A stretch of 64,000 bases of DNA from assembly GCF_963678635.1 (NCBI RefSeq), contig NC_087069.1, positions 8,940,633 through 9,004,632 on the forward strand. The letters are read 5' to 3'. Made by a program: the position numbers and the translations under genes. The notes below the pieces were generated by a model. It saw only the letters and a list, made by a program, of their open reading frames with translations. It did no database searches and was not told the origin of the DNA. Shown in pieces: positions 10,116 through 21,053 of this stretch. The DNA is from Symsagittifera roscoffensis. Taxonomy: Eukaryota > Xenacoelomorpha > Acoela > Convolutidae. Position 1 is the stretch's first letter. Every line of letters starts with the position of its first letter.

Positions 10116-11745
10116 ATCTGCCTGGAAACTTAGTTGTGAAATTGAGGTTGTTCACTGCGCTTCTTTATCGAAAAAAGGCTTTTACAAATACAAACACCAA
10201 GTTTCTAAACAATCGCAATTTTAATTAACAGGCAAAATCTGTTCAAAAATAAACTATAAATTTTAAAACGTCCATCTAGAATGTGTTTTATATCTTAAAA
10301 AGCAGCTGTAGGGAACCTTAGTGCCATTTTTAAATTTTCACACCATAATTTGCTGTCTCAGTGTCATTCACCAAATCTTCAATCAAAAATTTCGAACACA
10401 ATTTGAGTTATTGTTTTTGGATTTGAAATTTTTTTTAAATTGTATTTGTAACATCAGTTTAAAATTGAATATAATCTACTCAAAATAACAGTTTTTAAAA
10501 AGGACTCTGTGTTTACTGTAATTAATCAATTTTCGAAATGACTCAAAGCATCATCTTCTCTTCGCTCGAAGTAAAAGTTAGGCAAAATCTAAACCATTTA
10601 ATACGATACTGAAAAAACTACTTACAAACCAAAATATTGATCGGCGCATTAGTTACTCCAATTGGTAACGTGACCTTGCCCGTGAAAATTTTTTCATACT
10701 AAAAATTGAACTTAGTTTACTTTCGAACCCTAACTTTTTCCAGATTGTTTTTGAATCCTGTGTTCTGGCTTTCTTGTCCCAGCAGAACCTTGTTTTATTA
10801 AGTAAGCGAGAAATTGAACTTAAGAAAATTTGAATTGTTGTACCTTTGTTTCTGCTTCACAAGTTTTGTTCCGTTGTTAGTTACGCTTGCGATCAGCAAG
10901 CGTAATCAAATCGGATTGGAGACTTTTTTCGGATTAACAACTAGTTTAACAAAATCAGTTGAATCACTTCACATTCTCTGCACTTAATATGATCATCAGC
11001 TGAAATGCTAAATTTCATGAAAATTTAAATTTAACTACTGTATGGGTCTAGTTACCACAGAGTTGGTTCGGTGGGGGCTTGAAATTTTTAAAAGTTTTTA
11101 CATAATCAGTGTTCTTTCGGCTCAACTGGTGTCTGCTCAAAGATTGTCTGCCCAATTTCTGCGTTGTAAATTGTTTTCAGCTGCTCATTTAAAATGCAAA
11201 TATCTTGCTTGGCTTGTTTGTCTAGAACTTCTGTGAGTCAAAAACAGATAATATGAAGGTTAATGGGTTTTTTATTTGGTTTGAGACGCTTTGGAAAGCT
11301 TATCACTTTCTGCAAAAATCAAGTTTTTTATCAAAAATATTTCTACCGATTTTCAAAAAAGGGGGATCCACAGAAATACCGCGTACATTCTTGTGTGCCG
11401 GTTTGCTCGCTTGGTAATTTTTTGCTTTATTTCTGCGTCTACAGCTTTAGAAAAAGTCTATGGGTATATATTTAAGTGACCTTTTTGATTCCTTTTTGTT
11501 ATCTCAAGAGTAACCTAACAATTCTCAAATTTTGGTTTCAGTGAATAGAATATATTTGAAAAAATTCTCCTCATAAGCAGTTAGACTCAAATTTTGTTAC
11601 AAATAAAGTTATGTCCCTCGGAAAAGTCAAACTTTTGATTTTTGACTGTTTTTTGATTCTTTATTTTTACTCGAAAACTAACTTCCCAAACCTGAGGTTA
11701 TGGGTTCGTACAAAACGATTGTGGTTCGTACGAGTGTAGTTCGTA

Positions 11746-12148
11746 CAGGGGCCGATATAGGATAGAGGGTGTACACCCCCTCCCCCCCCCCCCCAGCATT
11801 CGACCCCCTGCCAACCCAAAGGGTTACCCCTTTGTACTATTTTGAGATATCCATTTTTGGTGATAGGTCCCAAAATTTTTCTAAAGGCGGCTTGGGCGCC
11901 AATATATACTTATTTTGAAGGTGGAGCGCGCGCCGAAAAAAGTGCGACTTTTTGGACGAATTTTTCCAAAAGTTGCCGATAGACGTTTTTCTGCGGCGCA
12001 GAAGATTTAGCCAAAGTAGGGTCTCTGTAGTGCTTTGGAAGAGCTCGATAAATCAGTTTGATCGATCTAAGAAAAAAAGTCGACAAAATTTTTGAATTTT
12101 TTGAAAATCCTCTCCACCCCCTTCGAGAAAATCTTAGATCCGCTTCTG
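11746..12148 (+). mobile_element. hAT-like non-autonomous element, 403 bp
   Basis: The left end CAGGGGCCGATATAGGAT and the right end, read on the other strand as CAGAAGCGGATCTAAGAT, are imperfect inverted repeats. The flanking 8-mers AGTTCGTA and GGTTGGTA match at 6 of 8 positions, as for an old hAT target duplication. Internal landmarks: ATTCGACCCCCTGCC, GCGCCAATATATAC, TTCGAGAAAATC. Confidence 0.75.
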
Positions 12149-13278
12149 GGTTGGTATGTTCATTTTGTTAACGAAACACTTTTCAAATCAATATAGCGCA
12201 GTCAATTTTTGATATTTCACGCTGTTGTTTTTTGGGAGCCAACTAGCTCGTTTTCAGTGTTGGAGTTACGTAACCTGCCCTTATTTTTGAAAAAATTAAA
12301 TAAATGCGACCGTACCAACTTGTTAAGACTTCTGGTAATTTGCCAATTTTTTTAATGAACTATGTACAGAAGTTGTTCAGCGCTGAATAACTAAACAAAT
12401 TCACAAAAGCATATTCGATTCCAGTACTAAAATTTTGGCAGCGAAGAAAATAATTTTTTGAATGTTCACTAAGTAGCTTTTTTTCTTTATTCTTATGTGA
12501 TATCAATTAGTTATGACATTCTGAAATTGAAAACAACGAGTTGGCTTCTTCCATGAAAAAAACGAAAAAACGCCATTTTAATAGCTAATTGAACAGTAGT
12601 TTTACCAAATGATGAGCTCAAATGTTTTTTGTTTCACGTCTGAATCGGACACTTATTCATGATTGAAGCTTGGCTGTAGTTTGAACAAAGTCATTTTTAA
12701 TTGTGAACTGATTCTTCAGAGCTTGTTGTCATCAAACTTCTAAAATCAATTGGTTTTGGACTTAAAAGGTAGTGACGAAGAATTTTTAGGCACTGACGAA
12801 GAATTTGTGGCTCCTTTTTTGTAGTTTCCTTATTGAGTGTTTTATTGTTTTCGTTCATATTTGGAGACTTACAGCAGTTTTTAGGCTATTCTTTTAGATT
12901 TTATAAAAGGAGCTTTTAAAAAGTCGAAAGGAAAGTTTTTTTGAGCTTTGAAAAAAAACAGATGGTCGTAAAAAGGTCGATTATGCTTTTAAAACTAAGG
13001 GAAACTTGTATCGGTATTTTTAAGTCGCAATCCTCTCTCAACAAAATGTCCGAACATGTTGAAAAACAGTATCCGTAAGCGTTTTGTGTTATAGAATAGA
13101 AAGAACTGAAAAATGTGGCATCTATCTTAATCTCGACATTGAAAAGAAGCACCTGGAATCCCAATCACGACTTAAAATTTACACTGATACTGTTATATCT
13201 ATAAGCAAAATTGACCCTCAATAAAAAACTTGAAGAAAAATTTTTTAAAAAGTTGCGTTTGAAAAATTGCGTTTGACT

Positions 13279-13774
13279 CAGGGGCAGATCTAGGATTTTT
13301 GAGGGGGAGGCGGATTTTCAATAAGTTTTTAAAATTTTCATCGACCTTTTTTAATTTGACTAATTTGATTTTCCGAGCTTTCTCAGAACACAATAAAGAC
13401 CCCATTTTGACCAAAAACTTTGCACCGCAGCCAAATTAAGTAACAATACGTCAAAAAACTGATTTTAAGTGATTTTGAAAATATTTTACCAAAACAATGC
13501 GTCTTTTCGGCGGGCGCTCCCCTTCAAAGTTAGTATACATTGGCGCCAAAGGCGCCTTCAAAAAATTTTTAGAGTTGATCGGCCTAAAATGGATGTCATA
13601 AACAATACCAAATGTGGGGACCCTTTGCTTGGTGAGGGCGTCGAATCCCTGAGAGGAGGGGAATCAGGGAGTCGAGTTCCTCGCCAATCATTCCTCTCTT
13701 GTCAGAGATTCGATCCCTTTGTAATTATTTTATGACATCCCGCCGTCTAGCCCACCCCCCTAAATTGTCCCCTG
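13279..13774 (-). mobile_element. hAT-like non-autonomous element, 496 bp
   Basis: Starts CAGGGGCAGATCTAGG and ends ATTGTCCCCTG. The flanking 8-mers GTTTGACT (13271-13278) and GTTTGACA (13775-13782) match at 7 of 8 positions. Internal motifs GGCGCCAAAGGCGCC, AAAATGGATGTCATAAA and GTCGAATCCCTG are the reverse order of those in the 11746 copy. No transposase frame. Confidence 0.82.
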
Positions 13775-14571
13775 GTTTGACAAATTGAGTTTTTCCGGCG
13801 CGTGCTCCACTGCAAAATTAGAGTATATAGGTTTTTTGTATGCTTCAATATAAATTTAAGCTCGCATTGAAAACCATATTTCCAAATTACTTTTTTATGC
13901 ATAGTTTTCTATCGTTTTTTTGTGATTTTTTTTATCAATTAAACACAGATTAGAATTGAAATCTTCTAAATTAACCTTCATAAGTGAACCACAAACTAAC
14001 TACATTTCACCACAATAATGGTAAAATGGAAAAAAGAATTAACAAAAATAAAATGAACCTACAATTCACCACTGAATTGTTGCAGAGCCCGCAACATGGC
14101 TATTTTTTTCTGAGCTTCTTTGCTTTTTTGCATTCCACGGACAAATAGCTAAAACACTCTAATGCTCAAAATTTCTGCGAAAACAAATAACTTTGCGGGA
14201 ACCGCAACAAGATAGCGGAATCTATAAGCAATTAATAAAAAATAGGCTTAGTAAACTTAAATTGTCGTGGAATCCGCAAACTCCAAGCAGATTTCGCAAA
14301 GTTTGAGCGAAATCCACAAATTGTCAGCGGAGTCCGCATAAGATTGCCGAATCCGCTTACAATTGTGGAATCATTATCAGCTATCTACATTCGCTCGTTG
14401 CGGAACCTGCAACAAAACTAATGTACCGAAAAAAATTACGTTACAACAATTCGTACGTGGAGTCCAAGGAAAGCTTGTAAGCGGAAGCCACTTACATTTT
14501 GGAACATGTTTAAAGATAGATTTTTCTCTGGAATTCAGGAACGTACAGACACAAAATTGTGCGTCTATTCA

Positions 14572-14587
14572 GCGCACAGTTTGGCCT
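14572..14587 (-). repeat. Terminal-repeat sequence GCGCACAGTTTGGCCT (second copy)
   Basis: Equivalent to 9653-9668 in copy 1 and to the TIR at 32426-32441 (AGGCCAAACTGTGCA in opposite orientation), followed inward by the same AATTTTGTGTCTGTA-type sequence. It marks one end of a GCGGAATCC-array element; the other end was not found in this copy. Confidence 0.6.
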
Positions 14588-15059
14588 ACATTGCAACAAA
14601 GATTAAAATTGAAAAGAATAAAAGAAACTATTTCAAGAGCCCTCCAAATCGAACAAGGTGTTTTTCCTAGTGTCCTATGTTTTATCAATTTCAATTTGGA
14701 GCATTTCTTAAAACATTGCCTAACGCACTCGTTTTGAAAAAAAAATAGTTGAAGAAAAGAAAACAAAAAGTTGATTAAAAAGTAGAATTTTTTGTAGTAG
14801 TTTTTTTTTGCGCTAGAGAAAATTTGTCTTTGAAACAATAATTAAAATTTGTATCGATAAGAATTAAAAACTTGCAATGTAGGCAAAAAATGGTTTTTTA
14901 TTAGTCTGAAATTTATTTGCATGGAATTATTCCAGGTTACCTGGAATAATATCTGCCTGGAAACTTAGTTGTGAAATTGAGGTTGTTCACTGTGCTTATT
15001 TATCAAAAAAATGCTTTTACAAACACTTTTACAAACACGAACACCAAGTTTCTAGACAA

Positions 15060-16890
15060 TCGCAATTTTAATTATCAGGAAAAATCTGTTCAAAAATTAC
15101 ATCATTTTAAAATAAATTTCAATGTGAAAGGTTATCATCACTTGAAATAATTCCTTAGATTTAATTTTGGATATCGCAGAAACACTTAGTGTCCTTCTTA
15201 TATTACACGGTTAAATACGGCAGCAAATAATTGTTTTGTTTTCCAAATCCACTCTTCCAATCTACTTTTATAAATAATAATTAAATTTTGTATCGATAAG
15301 AATTAAATACCGAGCTCGGAAAGTCTATTTGGTTGACCGAAAGAAAAATATCAACAAAAGTTGAAAACATTTGAAATTTTGGAAAATCTGACCACCGCCC
15401 CCCCCCCCTCCGCTGAAAATGTTCTAGGTTGCATGAACTTGTTCTAAGGTTTCAAATGATATTCAATTGAAATTCAAAATGAATTTCAATGTGAAAGGTA
15501 ATCATTACTTGAAATAGTTCCTCAGGTATCTTAAAAAGCAACTTTAGGGAATCTTAGCGCCATCTTTATGTTGATTTTTTTTTTAAAAAACTGTTTTGCT
15601 TGTTATAAATTCCTAATAGAGTGTTTTTTCCTGTATACTTGGAGCCTTACATCTTTTTAAAATGAAAACAGCTTGTTTTGAAACAAAATAATAGAAGAGA
15701 AGAAAACAAAAGTTGATATGAATTGTGTATCGATAAGAATTGAATACCGAGCTCGGAAAATCTATTTGGTTGACCGAAACAAAACTATCAACAAAATATC
15801 AACAGCAATGATTATCTTTCACATTGGAATTCATTTTTAACGTCTCAAAATTTAAAATTTATTTTTGAACAAATATTGCGTGATAATTAAAATCGCAATT
15901 GTCTTGAAACTTGTTTTCCGAGGCCGCATATTTATGAGTTTGAGTTCAGTTTCACTGTGCATTTTTCTTTCCATCCGTGCATATGAACCAGCTTTCGAAG
16001 ATATTTTTATGGATCATGTTGATGTCCTAAAACTTACAAATAACTTTACCCATGATGATTGAACAGAAATGAAATTTGTAAAATTGACCGTATTTGGATA
16101 GGGTAAGCATTCTTTTTTGAAATTTCCCTTAGCCTGTAATCCTAGCAGGTGAACTATTTCAGCTGAAACAAATATCCAAAAAACGGAGGCAAGCTATTTA
16201 GTTTTTTGTTGCGTTAAAAGACAAAAAAAAAACAAGTCACTTTAGATACGCAATACGCTCGATTGACTAATGAATTTCAGTTTAAATTTGCTTCTTGTAT
16301 TTGGTGAATGAAAATTTGCATTTATGAAAACAAAAATTTAAAGTTTTTTTGGTTAATTTACAAAAACAATATTAAATTAGAAACGAGGCATGAAAAGAAC
16401 CTAAAGTTTTGAAATTTTGTCGTAATTTTGTTTTCCCAAAGCACTAAGTGGAATGTAATGACTCAAAAAGTTTCTGCATTGCAGACTAAGTATTGATGAA
16501 AAAACAAACCAAAAATGATGAATCAGGAATGTTCATGAAAAAACTACCACTTTTTTATGATTGGTCGACCAAAAACAGACGTCGTAAAAGAGTAAGAAAC
16601 TATTGTCCTTTATTCATCATGGCTTCAAAATCCTCAAGATACTGATCCCCTTGAAATCCTTTTTTTATCCATTGGTGATTTAATTGATAACATCTTTTGA
16701 CATAAGTCCCTCATCATAATTTGACAAAAGTTATCTAAAAACATCACCCTGTAAATCTAAAAACCGGGCTCTGATTTAGGACTATCTCGAGCGGGGAGGG
16801 GGAAGGGGGAAAATTTTTAAAAATGTCAATTGCTTTCAACTTTTGTTGATAGTTTTGTCTCTGTCAACCAAATAGACTTTCCGAGCTCTC
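15060..16890. repeat. Nested inverted and direct repeats
   Basis: The segment 15060-15140 (AATTTTAATTATCAGGAAAA, TTTCAATGTGAAAGGTTATC) is repeated in inverted form at 15795-15893. The segment beginning TACCGAGCTCGGAAAGTCTA (15306-15367) recurs directly at 15745-15800 and inverted at 16826-16888. No gene seen; short open frames here are AT-driven. Confidence 0.6.
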
Positions 16891-17149
16891 CAAAAATGGT
16901 TTAATGATCTTTATAAGAAATTTATAGCAAAAAAAAATTAAAAACGAGACCACTCAAACATCCGTCCCTCCCCCCCCCCTCAAAAATACTATTTGCTGAC
17001 GCCAAAGCCACTTCAACAACAATTTAAAAGGTCTGTTAGTTAAAAATGTAAAAATGAATGTCGTACTATAGCTCCCCGAAGGGTGGATTTTGGGTGATGG
17101 GGAAGTTAACTCCCTGAAGAAGGGGTGAAATCCCCTGAATCTGCTTCTG
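16764..17149. mobile_element. Decayed hAT-like element
   Basis: The right end CCCCTGAATCTGCTTCTG matches the family terminus on the other strand. The left end (GGGCTCTGATTTAGG) is degraded. Between them are CGCCAAAG, AATGAATGTCGTACTATA and GAAATCCCCTG, all family landmarks. No target duplication is recognisable. Confidence 0.5.
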
Positions 17150-17246
17150 CTGAAAACGGTTGAATATCTCGTTTTTTTCTCTAAAAAATCGTTTTTTTTT
17201 CTTTTTTGTTTTTATCCTTTTTAATAATCTTATTTTGCTATAGTTG

Positions 17247-17456
17247 TGTCATACCGCCATGTATGAGCTTCTAATTATTGAATCCGAATGGATCGATAAA
17301 CAATAAGTGTCGAATGGAGAGAGGTAAAACAACTGTTTGATAGACAATGTTAATTCAACTCTGAACGATGGTTCAAACACAGTTTGTCTTTAATCTCTAT
17401 CAAGGTCAAGTGACCGCTCAACTGGGTGTTTAACATAAAATATAGATCATATAAAT

Positions 17457-17531
<75 letters not shown>

Positions 17532-17557
17532 AGTTTGTCAATCCAGACTGGATGACA
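17247..17557 (-). repeat. 3' LTR of the Ty3/gypsy element
   Basis: Partner of the LTR at 22825-23080, longer because of a ~69-nt (TA)n expansion at 17461-17529. Ends TGTCAT and ATGACA are intact. Confidence 0.9.
17461..17529. repeat. (TA)n microsatellite inside the LTR
   Basis: Uninterrupted TA dinucleotides. The corresponding run in the other LTR is only about 16 nt, so it expanded after insertion. Confidence 0.97.
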
Positions 17558-17689
17558 TTCCCCCTTGGGAACAAATTTATAAACAACTGTTTTATAAATT
17601 GAGTTTTAGAGTCCCAGTGGAACTTTCATATTCAGTTTTAGAGTCCCCTTAGGACTTTTCTAGATCCTTTGCATTTCCGTTTGCTTTTC

Positions 17690-19429
17690 CTTTTTTGTTA
17701 GCTTCTTCCCCGTTGCTTTCATGCTCTTCGTCTTCCTATAGATTTTTGTTTGCCTTTTCTGTCTCGCCTTCTTGTTGTACCTCCTTCTCCTTCACGAATA
17801 AGATGTCATTGTTGTTCTCGATTTTGTCATCGTCCTCTGTTGGTGAAGTTAAATCTATCACGTCTGTGTGGGCTGTCTTGCTTTTCGGGCTTATCGCTTC
17901 AATAAATTTTTCACAGGTTTTGTATTGCGGGTTTTTTTTCGGTGAAGCCCATTTCCTGTTTGAAAGATTTCAGGCTCGGGTAGTTGTCTGTGTTTTTTTT
18001 CCGGTAGCGAATCGATCTCAAACTGGTAAGTTTTCTTTTCTTCCTCATTTTTCTCAGTGATGACGTTAATTGGTACGGGGTTCCCAAGTGCTGTCGACAG
18101 TGCCGATTGGCGGTTCCTTGTTGATTTCCGCTGTGGTGTCGTTGAACTCGTTGGCGGTGTTCGTTTTTTTGTTCAGCCTTTTAGGCGAGGGTGCAATATC
18201 CTCCGAGGAAGTGGATGATTGGTCGTTATTGTCTGAGTTGCTGGATGCTGGTTTCTGTTGAGTACTGATGTCCGTTTTAGAAGTTTCGGCGAAGATATCC
18301 GTTTGTAGTCTCATTCCGCTAGATTGTAGCTTGTGTGTCGGGCGCCCGCTGGTTCGTTTTTTCGTTGCTTTAGCTTTTCGTTTCGTTGGGCTATTCTGGT
18401 TGGCTTGTTCTATCGCCTTTTCTTTTTGAGTCAGTTTCTTTGGTAGGCCCGTTGTTTCATCCTATTTGAAGATTGAGTGCTGGGAATCAGTAGGGTTCTC
18501 TATGTCTAAAAAAACATATGCATGGTACTGATCTCCGTGCGGATTTATAAGCAACGTAATCACTGAGCCGAGACGGTCTGCATGGTCCGTATAGTAGGGG
18601 GTTTGTGACAAATGCAGCACCGCTATTTCTTAAAAATCTCGGTTGTTTTCCAAATGTCTGAACCCATGCGGTTTNNNNNNNNNNNNNNNNNNNNNNNNNN
18701 NNNNNNNNNNNNNNNNNNNNNNNNNNNNNNNNNNNNNNNNNNNNNNNNNNNNNNNNNNNNNNNNNNNNNNNNNNNNNNNNNNNNNNNNNNNNNNNNNNNN
18801 NNNNNNNNNNNNNNNNNNNNNNNNNNNNNNNNNNNNNNNNNNNNNNNNNNNNNNNNNNNNNNNNNNNNNNNNNNGCTGTGCAGTCGTTCCCATTGTTGGT
18901 GGTTCTACCTTGTTTGTCTGTTCTTCTTGTATGCAGATATTTGGGTCCACGCGGCTGAAACAAATTTCTGCGGTGTCTTATCTCCTATCTGACGTGGTTT
19001 GTGTAGCTGTTGTTGTATTTTGTGGTTCGGTTTGTGTGACTTGTGTTGCCTTCGTAGTTTCTATTTGTTTGGGTTTGACGGTTGTTGGTCCAGATGTACT
19101 TGTGTCCGTGAAGATGATTTTAGAGAAAGTCAATTTTTTCGTTGTGTCTGTTTTCTTCTTTGCCGACAGTATTTCTCTGGCAGCCCGTGCGGTTGTTGTT
19201 GTTGATTCGATCATTGTTTCTTGTGGCAATGAGTTTGTGATGTCGGTGTTTCCCTTTTTTCCTTTTGTGGGGGGGGGGGTCGCTTGTGCCATCTTGGGTC
19301 CAAAAAGCTCCCCTCAGATGAGCCTTGCCAGTTCTGTGTTGACTCTTCTCGGCCCTGCGACTCGTTTGCTTTTAGTTCCGATGGGATAAATCCTCCTTTA
19401 AACCCTCTCGTTTCTGTTCTGGGGCTCAT
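17690..19429 (-). pseudogene. Thr/Ser/Lys-rich frames where integrase is expected
   Basis: Between RNase H and the 3' LTR the - strand frames (19429-18978, with a shift at a run of ten C/G near 19270, and 18314-18066 with neighbours) are rich in Thr, Ser, Pro, Lys and Gln. I see neither an HHCC zinc finger nor a D,D-35-E core. A 200-N gap at 18675-18874 hides part. These may be a separate 3' ORF, an acquired sequence, or decayed DNA that has kept open frames. The segment TKKRTSGRPTHK (about 18330-18380) resembles an AT-hook. Confidence 0.45.
18675..18874. other. Assembly gap (200 N)
   Basis: Exactly 200 N, the same length as the other gap, so probably a fixed placeholder and not a measured length. 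Confidence 0.99.
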
Positions 19430-19756
19430 TTTCGACTGTTGAGATTAATTTATTGAAATATTGTGGACTGAATTTTTGCAGTTTGACTGGTATTGTTGGC
19501 CATTCAATTGAGAGAGATTTGACTGTTTTTAGCGAGTTTTGAGTGGAACTGATTTTTGTTGTTAATTTGAAATTGACTCATTGCGGAATTTTTGGAATAA
19601 TTGGAGGTTAATTGAATGTTTGATGTAGCATTCAATAACCCTTTGTTTTTCGCGCGCTTTTTGATCAGCTCATACGGTGCTTTGTTTTGTTGGCTAGATT
19701 GTTTAGAATGACGATGTCAATCATCTCAAGGTTAGTTATGAATGTCCTAATTGATG

Positions 19757-20038
19757 CTACAAAAAATTCCTCATCGATCTTACTGGATTTAGTGACATAT
19801 AGTCTATTAATCCCATTTTATTCCCTGCGAGGTGTTTGATGTCAAAATGAAATGGTATCAATCGGTCGATCCAACGCGTGAGCCGGCTTAGGCTTGTTTT
19901 TGATCTTTCGTTTGCGTTCAAAGCGCTGAATAAAGCTTGGTGATCTGTAATAATTGTAAAACGTTTTCCATAGAGATAGTATTTAAAGTGGTCGATTGCT
20001 AATAATTCTAGTTCGTTTACAGAATATTTTTCCTCCAA
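19757..20038 (-). pseudogene. RNase H domain of the Ty3/gypsy element
   Basis: The 93-codon frame has the Ty3-type sequence YSVNELELLAIDHFKYYLYG, then TDHQAL, then LSRLTRWIDRL, ending near a conserved ...NPVR segment. It is the downstream part of pol and is cut off from RT by stops. Its normal role is degrading RNA in the RNA-DNA hybrid. Confidence 0.85.
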
Positions 20039-20299
20039 TGAATTTAAAAAACGTGATGCATAAGCTACAGCGACCCAACCTTCTGGTGAATTTTGTTCCA
20101 GTGCAGTCCCTAATCCCGTGGTAGATGCATCGCATACGATGCGGGTGTCAATATGTTAGTCAAATTGTTTGTTTTGTGTTATTTTAACTACCAATTGCAA
20201 TATGTTTTTGAAAGACGTGTTGTGTTCTAGTGACCAATCAAGTGGTTTATTTTTCTCTGTGTTTTTGTAATATTGGTCGTAGGGCGGCAGCGGTTTGTG

Positions 20300-21050
20300 C
20301 TAATATTGGTAGGTTTCGTGTGAGATAGTGTATGGAGCCCATAAAAATTTTAATTGCTTGAAAGTTTTTGGTGGTGATAGTTTTTCGATAGCCACAGTCT
20401 TTCTTATGAGGGGTTTTGTTCCCTCGCTATTGAAGTTGAATCCTAACCACTTAACTTGTTTGCTTGCGATTTTACATTTGTCCAATGATATCGCACGATT
20501 TTTTTCTTCTACTTTTCCAGGACTGATTGTAAGTTTTGTCGGTGTAATCTAAAGATCCTTTGGTTACGATCAATATATCGTCCAAGTATGAATAGGTGTT
20601 CGTACAATTCGTAAGGGTTAGGTCTATCGCTTTCTGAAATTCAGCTGGCATGTCTGTGAGGACATAAAATCCCGTTTGAAATTGATATCATCCAGTTGCG
20701 TTACCACCAATAAGACTGAAGTTGCATTGTTCTCTGGTCGTTTTGTCCAGCGGGATTTATTAATATGCGTAGCGAAGAAAATAGCGTTTGTTTAGATTTG
20801 TCTGATTTTACCGCCTGAGCAATATTGTTCAGAAGGAGGTCGATGTTTGGCATTTGGTTTTTGTTTTTTGTGGATAAATTGGTTGATTTTCAGGAGTCGA
20901 GTGCAGGTTTGACTGTTTGGTCCTTTTTCACTGTTATGACGATTGGGCTAATAAATTGTCGATCCGAACATTTATCTAGTTTATAATGTGGTTTTGATCT
21001 ATCAGCTTGTTTAGTTCCCCTTCGACTCGTTCCTGTAGATATACAGGGAT
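20300..21050 (-). pseudogene. Reverse transcriptase domain, broken
   Basis: Pieces in several - strand frames. The start has a Ser-Pro-Ile-Val segment with VKKDQTVKPALDS (about 20890-20960). The catalytic motif YLDDIL is intact at 20571-20588. The thumb/connection piece with WLGF and LIRKTVAIEKLSPPKT lies at 20300-20485. Several stop codons and frame changes separate them, so no functional enzyme is made. Confidence 0.8.
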
Positions 21051-21053
21051 ACG

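Larger units (their letters stand above)
7725..10330 (+). repeat. 2.6-kb tandem repeat, copy 1 (uninterrupted)
   Basis: The sequence recurs nearly base for base from 10353 onward: 7725-8925 matches 10353-11497, and 8926-10268 matches 13813-15115. Shared landmarks include CAGTGTCATTCACCAAATC, GTATGGGTCTAGTTACCACA, TTTTCAAAAAAGGGGGATCC and a run of GCGGAATCC motifs at 9345-9510. Short open frames in both copies are broken at different points, so it is probably not coding. The end around 9653-9668 matches the terminal repeat of the element at 32426. Confidence 0.8.
11498..13813. mobile_element. 2.3-kb insertion bounded near its ends by opposed hAT-like elements
   Basis: Interrupts copy 2 of the tandem repeat. 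It contains two hAT-like elements in opposite orientation (11746-12148 and 13279-13774) around 1.1 kb of AT-rich DNA with no recognised gene. The outer edges (11498-11745 and 13775-13813) carry no obvious terminal repeat, so whether it arrived as one composite element is unknown. Confidence 0.55.
10353..15580 (+). repeat. 2.6-kb tandem repeat, copy 2, split by a 2.3-kb insertion
   Basis: The left half is 10353-11497 and the right half 13813-15580. Between them, 11498-13813 has no counterpart in copy 1, where the halves abut near 8920-8930. Copies differ by scattered substitutions and small indels, for example a 24-nt indel near 13915. Confidence 0.8.

Noticed and set aside
8681-11479. Repeated 60-71 codon frames in the 2.6-kb repeat
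   Set aside because: They recur by shared descent, overlap in several frames, and carry different breaks in each copy.
13469-13735. 88-codon + strand frame
   Set aside because: Falls inside the hAT-like element 13279-13774 and repeats its non-coding landmarks.
17695-19389. + strand frames across the LTR element
   Set aside because: They are antisense to the element's own frames or span the N gap; Ser/Cys/Val-rich shadows.
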